This document shows positions 55,189 through 63,545 of a stretch of DNA of 64,000 bases, in pieces. How positions within the stretch are numbered: the stretch's first letter is position 1; the number at the start of each line of letters is the position of its first letter. Both the position numbers and the translations under genes were made by a program. The notes beneath the pieces are model-generated. The model saw nothing but the letters and a program-made list of their open reading frames with translations. It had not been told where the DNA came from and made no database searches. The DNA is from Alteribacter keqinensis (GTDB lineage Bacteria; Bacillota; Bacilli; Bacillales; Salisediminibacteriaceae): the NCBI RefSeq assembly GCF_003710255.1, contig NZ_RHIB01000001.1, positions 930,001-994,000 of the forward strand, read 5' to 3'.

Positions 55189-55611
55189 ATGGCAGAAGTT
55201 ATGTTTACTTCTAAAGCGACAGCAGAAGGCGGCCGTGAAGGTCACGTCAAATCAGTGAGTGGTGTTGTGGATCATAATCTCGTTATGCCTAAAGGAGATA
55301 CTGCAACAACAGAAGGCACGAATCCGGAAGAGTTGTTTGCTGCAGGTTATGCAGCCTGCTTTGACGGGGCTCTTAACTTAATCGCTTCAAAAGCAGACAA
55401 AGAAATTGATTCGAAAATAACAGCGGAAGTTTCACTCTTAAAGGACCCTTCTGACGATGGATTTAAGCTCGGTGTGAACCTGGAAGTTTCAATTCAGGGC
55501 GTTTCCCGAGAGGAAGCTGAAGATCTCGCTCATAAAGCCCACGATTTTTGTCCATATTCCAAAGCTACGCGGGATAATATTGATGTATCGTTAAATGTCA
55601 CTACAGGCTGA
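55189..55611 (+). CDS. ohr: Organic hydroperoxide resistance protein (OsmC/Ohr family)
   Basis: The 140-residue enzyme reduces organic hydroperoxides using two cysteines, Cys57 in AACFDGAL and Cys121 in FCPYSKAT. The sequences FTSKATAEGGREGHV and GTNPEELFAAGYAAC are typical of Ohr rather than OsmC. The start at 55189 has AAGGAG about 10 nt upstream; the frame extends 11 codons further without a ribosome site. No OhrR gene is next to it. Its stop is followed by a hairpin that overlaps the ykuD ribosome site. Confidence 0.94.
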   Translation: MAEVMFTSKATAEGGREGHVKSVSGVVDHNLVMPKGDTATTEGTNPEELFAAGYAACFDGALNLIASKADKEIDSKITAEVSLLKDPSDDGFKLGVNLEVSIQGVSREEAEDLAHKAHDFCPYSKATRDNIDVSLNVTTG

Positions 55612-55637
55612 CCCTGAATTAAAAAAGAATGAAACGA

Positions 55638-55686
55638 AACCTCCTGCACATACGTTAGTAATAAAACGGATGTGCAGGAGGTTTTT
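55638..55686 (+). promoter_or_regulatory. Hairpin that ends ohr and covers the ykuD ribosome site
   Basis: The arms AACCTCCTGCACAT (55638-55651) and ATGTGCAGGAGGTT (55670-55683) pair over 14 bp and are followed by TTTTT. The right arm contains AGGAGG (55676-55681), the ykuD Shine-Dalgarno. The loop side carries CATACGTTA (55649-55657), which fits the sigma-K -10 consensus CATAnnnTA. A transcript starting in the loop would lack the left arm. Confidence 0.7.
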
Positions 55687-56184
55687 ATGTATCAGCATAT
55701 AGTCAGGCCGGGGGAAACCCTCTTTTCTATTTCTGAAGATTACCGCACACCCTTCCAGGCTATTCTTCAGGCAAATGGGCTGCCCGATCCAAATTTCATA
55801 TACATCGGTCAGGCGGTAACGATACCGGGAATCCCTGACCCGAACATGATTCCTTATTCTATTATCGTTTCTATATCTCAACGGACACTTACATTACTCG
55901 AAAACGGCGTGCAGGTGAAAGTATATCCGATTGCAGTCGGAAGGATGCTGTTCGATACACCGACAGGAGAATTTATTATCGTAAACAGAGAGCCAAATCC
56001 AGGGGGGCCGTTCGGAGCTTTGTGGTTGTCCTTATCAAAGAAAGGTTACGGCATCCACGGTACAAATAACCCGGCCTCGATTGGGCAGGCTGTCTCCCGC
56101 GGGTGTATCAGGATGTTTAATGAAAATGTACTGGAGCTGGGTTCGGTAGTGCCGAATGGAACGCGGGTAAGTATAAGACCGTAA
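55687..56184 (+). CDS. ykuD: L,D-transpeptidase with LysM domain, YkuD
   Basis: The 165-residue protein has the same layout and nearly the same length as B. subtilis YkuD: one LysM (about 4-48, [17 protein letters not shown]), then the YkuD catalytic domain with [30 protein letters not shown] (His124) and SRGCIRM (Cys140). It forms or modifies 3-3 peptide crosslinks; B. subtilis YkuD is linked to spores. No signal peptide is visible, as in the B. subtilis protein. The ribosome site AGGAGG is 5 nt before the ATG, inside a hairpin. Confidence 0.95.
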   Translation: MYQHIVRPGETLFSISEDYRTPFQAILQANGLPDPNFIYIGQAVTIPGIPDPNMIPYSIIVSISQRTLTLLENGVQVKVYPIAVGRMLFDTPTGEFIIVNREPNPGGPFGALWLSLSKKGYGIHGTNNPASIGQAVSRGCIRMFNENVLELGSVVPNGTRVSIRP

Positions 56185-56271
56185 TCCGGTATGAATACAG
56201 ATTTATTTAGATGAGTATGAACACTCGTGTAAGGGTATATACCTGTAACACATTTTATAGGAGTGTATAGG

Positions 56272-56832
56272 ATGACGGATTATGTAGAAGTGGAGCCAAT
56301 GCTCAAACAGATAAAAACAACAAAAGAACTGAATGACATGGGCTTTCACTGCCTGAGTCATTTATATGACCACGAGGATGAGGGAGATGAAAACAAGCTG
56401 GACCGCAGCGGGCAGTTCTCCCATTGCTGGATATGGAGTAACGGTTTTTTAAGAATCATCGTTAAAGATCGGGAAGACCAATACTGTGAAATCGTTGGTG
56501 AGTTCACAGAAGAAACCATTCAGGAAATTATCAGAAACCAGTGGCGTAAAGCAGATGAAAAACGACTGGTGGATAAAGAGGATTTTTCCGAACTCAATGA
56601 AGGGGAATTTATGAATGTTGACGTGCTGTTTAAGCTCGGGGATAACTATTCTGTGAAAGTCAGGGTGGAGGTTTCCCATTACGACGACACCACAACCGCA
56701 ATCGACCTGGCTAAGATCATGCTGTCATCCGATCTGGGGCTTAATATCGATTTCATATTCGAATCCCTCAATATAAACTCTTATGATGAGAGGTACGTGA
56801 GGGTAGAAAAAGAGAAAGAATCTGCTGTTTAA
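56272..56832 (+). CDS. Hypothetical protein, 186 residues
   Basis: I do not recognise a family. The protein is acidic and soluble, with a Cys/His cluster early on (GFHCLSHLYDHEDEG, then SHCWIW) and a helical C-terminus (AIDLAKIMLSSDLGLNIDFIF). The early cluster could bind metal, but the spacing matches no standard motif. The start at 56272 has AGGAG 8 nt upstream. The following 206 nt before the CBS gene hold no gene that I can see. Coding is supported by a full-length open frame, start site and codon usage like its neighbours. Confidence 0.72.
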   Translation: MTDYVEVEPMLKQIKTTKELNDMGFHCLSHLYDHEDEGDENKLDRSGQFSHCWIWSNGFLRIIVKDREDQYCEIVGEFTEETIQEIIRNQWRKADEKRLVDKEDFSELNEGEFMNVDVLFKLGDNYSVKVRVEVSHYDDTTTAIDLAKIMLSSDLGLNIDFIFESLNINSYDERYVRVEKEKESAV

Positions 56833-57038
56833 TTAAGTCTGTTTAAGCATAGCTTACTGCTTGGTGAAAGTTATATCCACAACACTTCATCTTCATTTAT
56901 AACGCCAGATAAAAGAAGCAGCAATACAGGAGCATTAATAAAAATCATAATAGCTGTACCAGCAAGGTTGTATGCAGGAAATACTGTCTCATTTGTTGAA
57001 TATAACAGAAGATGCTACAAATGAAGGAGACGATGAAG

Positions 57039-57692
57039 ATGCAGATTAAATCCCATTACCTACACAAAAGAGATGTAAAAACACTTGATGAAACAATGAA
57101 TATTAAAGAAGCGCTTGATTTCATCCAGCAGACTGGTTTCAGGTGTGTGCCGGTTTTATCAGCAGAAGAGGAATTCCTCGGCAACATTTATAAAACCCAC
57201 CTCTATGAATACCTTTACAGAGACAATCTCGATCCGGCAGCGCCTATCACAACCCTTTTATCCGACAAAGATAAAGCAGTTGACGAGAAAGCGTCATTTT
57301 TCAGTGTGTTTTTTACAATCCGTCAGGTTCCCTATCTTACTGTTATTGATGAAGACAAGAAGTTTAAAGGCATCCTGACACACGGCAAAATTCTTGATAT
57401 TCTGGAGAACGCATGGGCTGTAGGGCACAGTAGTTACGCTCTTACCCTTTCAATGGAAGAGTATAAAGGTTCTTTACAGGATATCGCTGCAACTCTTTCA
57501 AAGGTAACAGATATCAGAAGCTTCATTACTCTGGATAGTGACCGCACATTTATGCGTCGCTGTGTGGTAACCCTGCCAAACGAAACGACAGAGGATGAAT
57601 TGGAGAAAATAGTACGCCATCTCGAGAATAATCACTTCCGAATCATTCATATTGAAAACGAAAAATCCATGGCTGGTGAAGGAAAGCAGTAG
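57039..57692 (+). CDS. CBS-domain pair protein with C-terminal ACT-like domain (CbpA-like)
   Basis: The 217-residue protein has two CBS motifs: one near 15-60 (MNIKEALDFIQQTGFRCVPVLS) and one near 75-130 (VPYLTVIDEDKKFKGILTHGKILDIL). The C-terminal 70 residues (SYALTLSMEEYKGSLQDIAATL ... EDELEKIVRHLENNHFRIIHIE) have the pattern of an ACT-like regulatory fold. This resembles the c-di-AMP-binding CbpA of Listeria. Ligand binding has not been shown. The start at 57039 follows AAGGAG at 9 nt. It is convergent with the amidohydrolase gene. Confidence 0.78.
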   Translation: MQIKSHYLHKRDVKTLDETMNIKEALDFIQQTGFRCVPVLSAEEEFLGNIYKTHLYEYLYRDNLDPAAPITTLLSDKDKAVDEKASFFSVFFTIRQVPYLTVIDEDKKFKGILTHGKILDILENAWAVGHSSYALTLSMEEYKGSLQDIAATLSKVTDIRSFITLDSDRTFMRRCVVTLPNETTEDELEKIVRHLENNHFRIIHIENEKSMAGEGKQ

Positions 57693-57737
57693 TAGAAATA
57701 GAAGTAGGACTAATTCGACGCGGTCCTGACTGAGGGC

Positions 57738-57780
57738 AAAAAAAGATCAGCAAGGCAAAAATGCCTTGCTGATCTTTTTT
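57738..57780. terminator. Bidirectional terminator between the CBS and M20D genes
   Basis: AAAAAAGATCAGCAAGGCA and its exact complement flank AAAA. Confidence 0.95.
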
Positions 57781-57782
57781 GG

Positions 57783-58952
57783 TTATTTTTTCGTATTTTC
57801 GAATTCATTTTTAATCGAGTCAAGAAGGCTTCTGTCGGTTAATACCTTCAGTCCTGTAAGTGCCATAGCTTTAGCTCCGATAAACATGCCTTCAAATCCC
57901 TCTTTGCTGAGTGCGGCATCTCTGAACTCCCGCGTATGACCAATAATCGGTGTATCACTGATTTTAACATAAGGGTGTATAGATGGAACTTTGTGACTCA
58001 CGTTACCCATGTCAAGAGATCCGCCGCCTTTTTTTTCTTTTATTTCATCCCTGTCTACACCGAGGGAGACAAGACTTTCAGTAAAGGTTTTGGAAAGAGG
58101 CTCGTTAGTAACCATGTTGTCGTAGGAGAATTCGTAATTGGATATGGAAAGTTCTGCGCCGGTGGCCAGTGCTGCACCTTTTGCGCAATTATTCACTTTT
58201 TCTACTACTTTGTTAACAGCTGAGCGGGTGGATGCCCTTACATAAAAGTGTGCTGCTGCATAATCCGGAACCACATTTGCCGCTTTTCCGCCTTCAGGAA
58301 TAACACCGTGAATCCGTACATCAGAAGTTACGTGTTGCCGCAGGGCATTAATACTGTTAAAGGTTTGGATAACAGCATCAAGAGCGTTAATGCCTTCTTC
58401 TGGTGCAGCGGCTGCGTGTGCGGTTTTGCCTGTGAAAGCAAACTCAATGGCATCCATAGCAAGAGAACTTCCGCTTTCCCGGTAGCAGCTGCTTGGGTGA
58501 GACATAATGGCAACATCCAGGTGGTCAAAGACACCTTCCTCAGCCATGGTTACCTTTGCTCCCCGCGTTTCTTCCGCAGGTGTACCGTAGACAAACACTT
58601 TTCCGCCTGTCTCATGTATAAATTTGCTTAATGCAATTCCGGCAGCGGCTCCCATTGTGCCGATGAGGTTGTGCCCGCAGGCATGTCCAATCTCCGGCAA
58701 AGCATCATATTCGCTCATAAATGCCACGTTTGGTCCGGGACGTCCGCTTTCATATACAGCTTCAAAGGCAGTAGGCTGACCGACAATATTAGTGTTAACT
58801 TTAAAATCGTGCTCCCGCAGGGTTTCAGACAGTATCTCACAGGCTTTGAACTCTTCATTCCCAAGTTCCGGGTTATTTCCGATATACTGGCTGATTTCAT
58901 ACATTCTATTCTTTAATTCGTCCATTGTTTCAAAAAGTTTCTCTATGTACAA
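57783..58952 (-). CDS. M20D-family amidohydrolase (AbgB/HipO-like)
   Basis: The 389-residue enzyme has the M20D metal-binding motifs EYDALPEIGHACGHN (the Cys/His pair), TPAEETRGAKV (catalytic Glu) and the lid-domain GKTAHAAAAPEEGINALDA. It resembles p-aminobenzoyl-glutamate hydrolases and hippurate-type amidohydrolases; the substrate is not known. The start is the TTG at 58952 with AGGGG 8 nt upstream; a longer open frame reaches 59114 but runs through hairpin repeats and is not coding. It is monocistronic. Confidence 0.88.
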   Translation of the reverse strand: MYIEKLFETMDELKNRMYEISQYIGNNPELGNEEFKACEILSETLREHDFKVNTNIVGQPTAFEAVYESGRPGPNVAFMSEYDALPEIGHACGHNLIGTMGAAAGIALSKFIHETGGKVFVYGTPAEETRGAKVTMAEEGVFDHLDVAIMSHPSSCYRESGSSLAMDAIEFAFTGKTAHAAAAPEEGINALDAVIQTFNSINALRQHVTSDVRIHGVIPEGGKAANVVPDYAAAHFYVRASTRSAVNKVVEKVNNCAKGAALATGAELSISNYEFSYDNMVTNEPLSKTFTESLVSLGVDRDEIKEKKGGGSLDMGNVSHKVPSIHPYVKISDTPIIGHTREFRDAALSKEGFEGMFIGAKAMALTGLKVLTDRSLLDSIKNEFENTKK

Positions 58953-59069
58953 TTTTATTTCCCCTCTCGTTTTCAACCTGAAACGGTCTGTAGCTATTTT
59001 ATAACGATCAAGAGTAAATGAAAAGGCGGAAGAGAAGAGGAGGTTTTGTCCGGGAAACGAAAGACAAAA

Positions 59070-59125
59070 GCCCCCTTTTTTAAGAACGTAAAAAGGGGGT
59101 CTGTCCCCGCACAATTTTGTGTGAA
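59070..59125. repeat. Hairpin array with GGTCTGTCCCCGCACAATTT
   Basis: CCCCCTTTTT pairs with AAAAAGGGGG (59071-59099). Immediately after it comes GGTCTGTCCCCGCACAATTT, whose complement occurs at 59834-59854. It lies between the M20D and GNAT genes, both on the minus strand, and could act as the GNAT gene's terminator. Confidence 0.7.
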
Positions 59126-59147
59126 ATTGTGGCGTGGTGTGACTGTA

Positions 59148-59660
59148 TTAAATCGCAGGCTGCCAGGTGATTGTACCTTGTTTTTCTTTTTTTGATACAT
59201 TCACGTGAAAAGAGTGCTTTTTGTAAAAATGCACGAGACGGTCGATATGATCCCAGTCACGTTTTACGAGGTTACCTGTAATATACTGCACGTTGTTTTT
59301 CAGAGCATAATCTTTCAGGTGATTCATGCAGACGGTTCCGTAGCCCCGGTTTTCTTTCCCTCTAATATCATCAATCTGAATGGTATTGTTGTCGGTGTAT
59401 TGAGCGTGAATCGAGAAGTCCCATTGACCTCGAAAAGGGGCGGAGCAGTCATTCAGCATGATTTTGCACGTATTATTGTCATCACTAGAGTATATGATGA
59501 CCCAGTTATCTTCTTTTGTTTGGTCAATCCCTAAAACATCCCATTTACCGGCGATTTGTTTTAGGTTCTCCTGCATTCTGAACATTTGAAATTCCAGATC
59601 GGATTTTTCCTGAATGAGTTCATCTTTTGATTTTCTTTTATCATCCTGAAGAAGCAGCAT
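59148..59660 (-). CDS. GNAT-fold acetyltransferase with N-terminal coiled coil
   Basis: The 170-residue protein begins with a charged helical segment (about 5-40, KSKDELIQEKSDLEFQMFRM) that may form a coiled coil. A GNAT-like fold follows, with the acetyl-CoA loop seen as KENRGYGTVCM (R-G-x-G-T/A) and a final YKKHSF strand. The substrate is unknown. The start follows GGAGG at 5 nt. It is flanked on both sides by copies of the same hairpin repeat, which suggests that the gene has been a mobile or recently moved unit, though this is inference. Confidence 0.75.
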   Translation of the reverse strand: MLLLQDDKRKSKDELIQEKSDLEFQMFRMQENLKQIAGKWDVLGIDQTKEDNWVIIYSSDDNNTCKIMLNDCSAPFRGQWDFSIHAQYTDNNTIQIDDIRGKENRGYGTVCMNHLKDYALKNNVQYITGNLVKRDWDHIDRLVHFYKKHSFHVNVSKKEKQGTITWQPAI

Positions 59661-59833
59661 AAGATCCTCCCCGTCAGTGAGTATTCGTAATCGATTTTCA
59701 AAAGTTAGCTGTCAATGTAAAAAGTCCTACAGTTTTCGTATTTTACTAGATTGACCGGGAAATTTCAAACGTTAGAAAATGCTGAAAATAATCATCTGAT
59801 CACAAGCTGGAAAAGCTGTCAACCTCAAACAGA

Positions 59834-59864
59834 AAATTGTGCGGGGACAGACCCCGCACAATTT
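59834..59864. terminator. Perfect 13-bp dyad after the superoxide dismutase gene
   Basis: AAATTGTGCGGGG and CCCCGCACAATTT flank ACAGA. A further partial copy (CGACCCCGCACAATTTTG) follows at once. It is the likely terminator of the minus-strand gene and shares its core with 59096-59117. The rest of 59661-59833 holds nothing else that I can name. Confidence 0.75.
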
Positions 59865-59888
59865 CGACCCCGCACAATTTTGCACAAT

Positions 59889-60566
59889 TTATGGTTTTGT
59901 GACTACGCCGCATGCTGCGCGGTCTCCTGCGTCTCCGGTTTTAAGTGTCTGTACATCCGGTCCCGGTTCGTTTTGTTCTGAAGACTGGTAGCGGTCCGGT
60001 ATGTTGGCGAAATTATCTGCATCTTCGTGAACAATTACGGCAACATCATCTTCAAGGAGCTGGGCGGGAGTAAAGCGGTCAAGTTTAGCCACAAGATAAC
60101 CTGTTTTGTTTTCAGTAACATATACCGGCGGCATATCCCCTGCGTGATGATCATGAGGGTTTACTGCCGGATTGTAATGACCACCTGCACTCATGAATGG
60201 CCCTTCTTCTGCATCAGCTTCACAAACCCCGTTGTCATGAATATGAAACCCGTGAAAGCCCGTCTCGAGATTTTTCACTTCGGCCTTGACAATTACCTGC
60301 TCGTCTAAGGCAAAGAAGGAAACAGATCCAACAGGTTCATCCGCTGCATTTTTTAATTCTGCTTTCGCCTGGAGTTCGCCGATATCGTGGGCACCGCCTG
60401 CAAATGTCTCGACTGCCTCAGTGTGATCAGATTGAATCCCGTGATCCATCACTGACTGATTGTTAATATAACCGCCTTCTTCATTTGTTTCGGATGACTG
60501 GTTTTCCCCTGCACATCCTGATGCAACGATAGAAGTCAGCAAAACTGCAAAAAGATACTTTTTCAT
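59889..60566 (-). CDS. Cu/Zn superoxide dismutase-like lipoprotein
   Basis: The 225-residue protein has a lipobox (VASGC, Cys18) and an acidic linker. The dismutase fold shows copper/zinc ligands in GFHGFHIHDNG, AGGHYNP, HDHHAGDMPP and VIVHEDAD, and the active-site Arg in GDAGDRAACG. B. subtilis SodC (YojM) has a similar layout. The copper and zinc ligand sets look complete, so activity is plausible. The start at 60566 has AAGGAA about 9 nt upstream. The surface location suits defence against external superoxide. Confidence 0.92.
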   Translation of the reverse strand: MKKYLFAVLLTSIVASGCAGENQSSETNEEGGYINNQSVMDHGIQSDHTEAVETFAGGAHDIGELQAKAELKNAADEPVGSVSFFALDEQVIVKAEVKNLETGFHGFHIHDNGVCEADAEEGPFMSAGGHYNPAVNPHDHHAGDMPPVYVTENKTGYLVAKLDRFTPAQLLEDDVAVIVHEDADNFANIPDRYQSSEQNEPGPDVQTLKTGDAGDRAACGVVTKP

Positions 60567-60741
60567 CGCTGTCACTTCCTTTTTAAATTGAATCCACTAC
60601 GTTAGCAGGGTAGTCAATCAGTGCCGAATATAAACCTGGTCTCTTCCGGACAATCAGACATTCTTTTTAAAAGCCGTTTTTGCTTTCAGTGCAAAAGGAT
60701 AAAATGTACTATTAAAAGTGAAAAAAGAACAGGGGGCTGAC

Positions 60742-61794
60742 ATGAAAATACAGGTGGATGTAATCCAGGGAAGAGGATCGCCTTACGAATTCGGATATAA
60801 ACAAGGGGAAAAACTAAAAGAGATGCCATTATATAATGCCCATGTAAAACGGCGGAGCAAGTCGATGAGATCCTACAATACCGTTCTGTATGAGGCCAGA
60901 AGGTGGTTCTTGGAACTGGCCCCTGAACTGTGGGAAGAATTGGAGGGACTCTCGGAAGGTCTCGGATGGTCCCTTGAAGATACCCTTCACGAATACGGAG
61001 GCTACCAGCAGGACTGGAAAAAATCCGGCTGTTCCACGTTCATGATCGATGGGGTATACGGAAGAAATTACGATTATCATCCAAAAACCTACGATGGCAG
61101 ATTTGTTTTCTGGCAGCCGGAACAATCAAAGGGCTACAGTTCCATTGGCTTTGCACAGCGGATGATCGGGCGGATGGATGGAATGAACGAAAAGGGACTG
61201 GCCGTAGGCTACCACTTTGTGAACCGGATCAGACCTGGAGACGGGTTTATCTGCACAACGATAGCACGCTTTCTATTAAATCAGTGTGCCACTGTTGAAG
61301 AAGCAAAGGACATGATTAAGCAGATTCCACACCGTCATGCGTTTAACTATTCGATGACAGATGCAAATAGAAACAGTGCGGTCGTAGAGGCCTCTTCTAA
61401 AGGAGTAGCGGTCCAGCCGGAAGGAAGAGTAAGCTGCACGAATCATTTTACCGTCAAACGTGAGGAGAACCGGCACCGTACCGTAGAATCAGAGTCAAGA
61501 CTCAGGTCTCTAAACACCCTCGCACAAGGAAATCCGGCCGCAAAGCAGCTCTTTTATTATCTGAATCACGAAAAATACAACATAGCAAAAAGAGAATACG
61601 GAAACTGGTCGGGAACGATTCATACAGCGGTGTACGATACTGTAAATCAAGCAGTCCACATCGGAGTCGGGGTGAACGGAGAACCTGTGACCGTTTCTTT
61701 TTCCAGCTGGTTAAAAGGGAGAGACAGTATGCTGAAAAAAATAAATGGTACACTCCCGGGTGCCTTACCGGTTTTTCATCTGAAGAGAAAGTAA
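60742..61794 (+). CDS. C45-family Ntn-hydrolase (acyl-CoA:6-APA acyltransferase-like)
   Basis: The 350-residue protein resembles the choloylglycine/penicillin acylase-like C45 group: GSPYEFGYKQGEKL, the autocatalytic Gly-Cys in KSGCSTFMIDG (about residues 95-105), GRNYDYHP, and GMNEKGLAVGYHFVN. Cleavage before this Cys would free the N-terminal nucleophile; the predicted reactions are amide hydrolysis or acyl transfer. The natural substrate is not known. The start at 60742 follows AGGGGG. It precedes the broken CDF gene by 36 nt. Confidence 0.85.
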   Translation: MKIQVDVIQGRGSPYEFGYKQGEKLKEMPLYNAHVKRRSKSMRSYNTVLYEARRWFLELAPELWEELEGLSEGLGWSLEDTLHEYGGYQQDWKKSGCSTFMIDGVYGRNYDYHPKTYDGRFVFWQPEQSKGYSSIGFAQRMIGRMDGMNEKGLAVGYHFVNRIRPGDGFICTTIARFLLNQCATVEEAKDMIKQIPHRHAFNYSMTDANRNSAVVEASSKGVAVQPEGRVSCTNHFTVKREENRHRTVESESRLRSLNTLAQGNPAAKQLFYYLNHEKYNIAKREYGNWSGTIHTAVYDTVNQAVHIGVGVNGEPVTVSFSSWLKGRDSMLKKINGTLPGALPVFHLKRK

Positions 61795-61830
61795 ATAAAA
61801 AAATAAGTACTCAATTACTGAGGTGAAAAC

Positions 61831-62413
61831 ATGCAAAACGAAAAGCGGGTTCTGAAAGTATCTGTATACGGAGCACTGATCTATGCAATCGTAGCCATCG
61901 TCTGGGGGATAGCCGGGAACTCTCAAATGATATTATTTGACGGACTGTATTCATTAATCAGTGTTGCCTTATCCTTCTTTTCTTTGTTATCTGCAGCGTA
62001 TATTCAAAAGACAGATTTTAAGCGTTTTCCTTTTGGAAATTACGCCGTACGCAGACCCGTTAATGGTCATGCTCGTTTCAGGCTACTTTGTTAAAGTCCC
62101 GTTACTTTCGATTAAGGAACAATTAAAAGAAGTGCTTGAAATGGCTCCGGAAGAAGGGATTCAGACTGAAATTGAGAAAACCAGCAGTCACATTAAGGAA
62201 AAGTACGGATTTGATGAAAGCATTTTACGAGTATCAAAAGTAGGAAGTAAGCTCTTTATTGAAGTGGATTTCATTGTGGATACACACAAATGGGAACCGT
62301 CAATTAAGGACCAGGATCGTATACGGGAAGAGTTTTTTGAACGTTAAAATGACATTGCCTATACGAAGTGGCTTACGATCTCGTTTACAAGTGACCGTAA
62401 GTGGGCTTTATAA
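61831..62413 (+). pseudogene. Broken CDF-family cation efflux transporter
   Basis: The first 69-70 codons (61831 to about 62040) match the start of a CDF protein, with FDGLYSLISV and ending KRFPFGN. The reading frame then changes. The next frame carries the family's later part, YADPLMVMLVSGYFVKVPL, then EVLEMAPEEG and KVGSKLFIEVDFIV, so the central membrane helices (roughly 115 residues) are missing. A TAA at 62345-62347 is followed in frame by NDIAYTKWLTISFTSDRKWAL and a second stop at 62411. Two lesions make it very unlikely to work. Its ribosome site GAGGTG is intact. Confidence 0.88.
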
Positions 62414-62596
62414 ACAGGCTCTCTTCCCCTTTCGCTTTACGGGGTAACACCGACAAAACCCGGTGCTCCCGCATTTTTTGGGGGAAAGCAGTAAAAACAA
62501 CAATGAATAGTGAAAAGTGATGAGGTCCTAACTGTTGGTATCCCCTAAAATACCTGTCTGTTTCTGGTGTATAATGGTAATAGAGGAGATGAGAGA

Positions 62597-63532
62597 ATGA
62601 AACGATTTTCAGCAGGGTCAGTTTCTTTGGATGAGAAAAAAAAGGAGGCACTTGAAAAAGAACTTCGCCATGACCCCGTCCGCACATGTTCGGTTTTAAT
62701 AGAAGATCAGCTCGTCTTTACATACGAGAGTGAGCGGGGAGATATGGAAACACCGCGGAAAGTCAATTCCATCACAAAAAGTATCCTGTCAGCTGCAGTA
62801 GGGCTGGCTATTGAGCATGGTTATTTCGAAAGTGTCAATGAACCTCTTTCACGGGTTTTTGAAAATGGTAATCTTCCGGAAAGATACAAAGAGGTGACGA
62901 TCGAAGATTTACTTACAATGAGATCTGGAATTGACTGGGCCGGTAATAAACCTATGATCGAATCCGGGGACTGGACAGACTTTATCTTCAACCAGTCTCT
63001 GAAAGACAAGCCGGGTACGACGTTCAATTATGTATGCGCTAACTCCCACCTGTTAAGTGCCGCGGTTCAGAAACGAACGTCCCTGTCAGCAGAGGAATTT
63101 GTCGGAAAACACCTTTTTGCAAAGCTGAACATTAAAGACGCAGTCTGGGACAAGGATCCCAAAGGCATTTCCACTGGCGGATTCGGCTTGGAAATGAAGC
63201 CGGCGGACTTACTTGCATTCGGTTCTCTTTATTTACATAACGGCCGGTTCGGGGGCGAAGCTGTACTAAACGAAGAGTGGGTCCGTACTTCAACGGAAGA
63301 AAAGACCGGAACGGATATGGGAAATCAGCGTTACGGCTACCACTGGTGGGTGAACCCTGAAACGAACAGACTTCCTTATTTTTATTATGCTGCCGGAAGC
63401 GGTGGGAAGTATATCTTTGTTGTTCCTGACAGGAAGATGGTATGTGTGTTTACGAGTGACTATTCACGTAAAGAAGGTGTGAAGCCTTTTACGCTTTTTA
63501 CCCGCTATCTGCTGAAAGGCTTTAAAAAGTAA
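62597..63532 (+). CDS. Beta-lactamase-fold serine hydrolase
   Basis: The 311-residue protein has the SxxK nucleophile (Ser58-Ile-Thr-Lys61), a YxN-like motif in NYVCANSHLL and a late GSGG loop (YYAAGSGGKYIFVV). This is the layout of class C-like serine hydrolases (EstB/penicillin-binding-like). They include esterases and peptidases, and antibiotic resistance cannot be inferred. There is no signal peptide, so it should be cytosolic. The start at 62597 follows GGAG. The following YwaF-like gene starts 13 nt after the stop. Confidence 0.85.
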   Translation: MKRFSAGSVSLDEKKKEALEKELRHDPVRTCSVLIEDQLVFTYESERGDMETPRKVNSITKSILSAAVGLAIEHGYFESVNEPLSRVFENGNLPERYKEVTIEDLLTMRSGIDWAGNKPMIESGDWTDFIFNQSLKDKPGTTFNYVCANSHLLSAAVQKRTSLSAEEFVGKHLFAKLNIKDAVWDKDPKGISTGGFGLEMKPADLLAFGSLYLHNGRFGGEAVLNEEWVRTSTEEKTGTDMGNQRYGYHWWVNPETNRLPYFYYAAGSGGKYIFVVPDRKMVCVFTSDYSRKEGVKPFTLFTRYLLKGFKK

Positions 63533-63545
63533 GGGGGAGAAGCAA

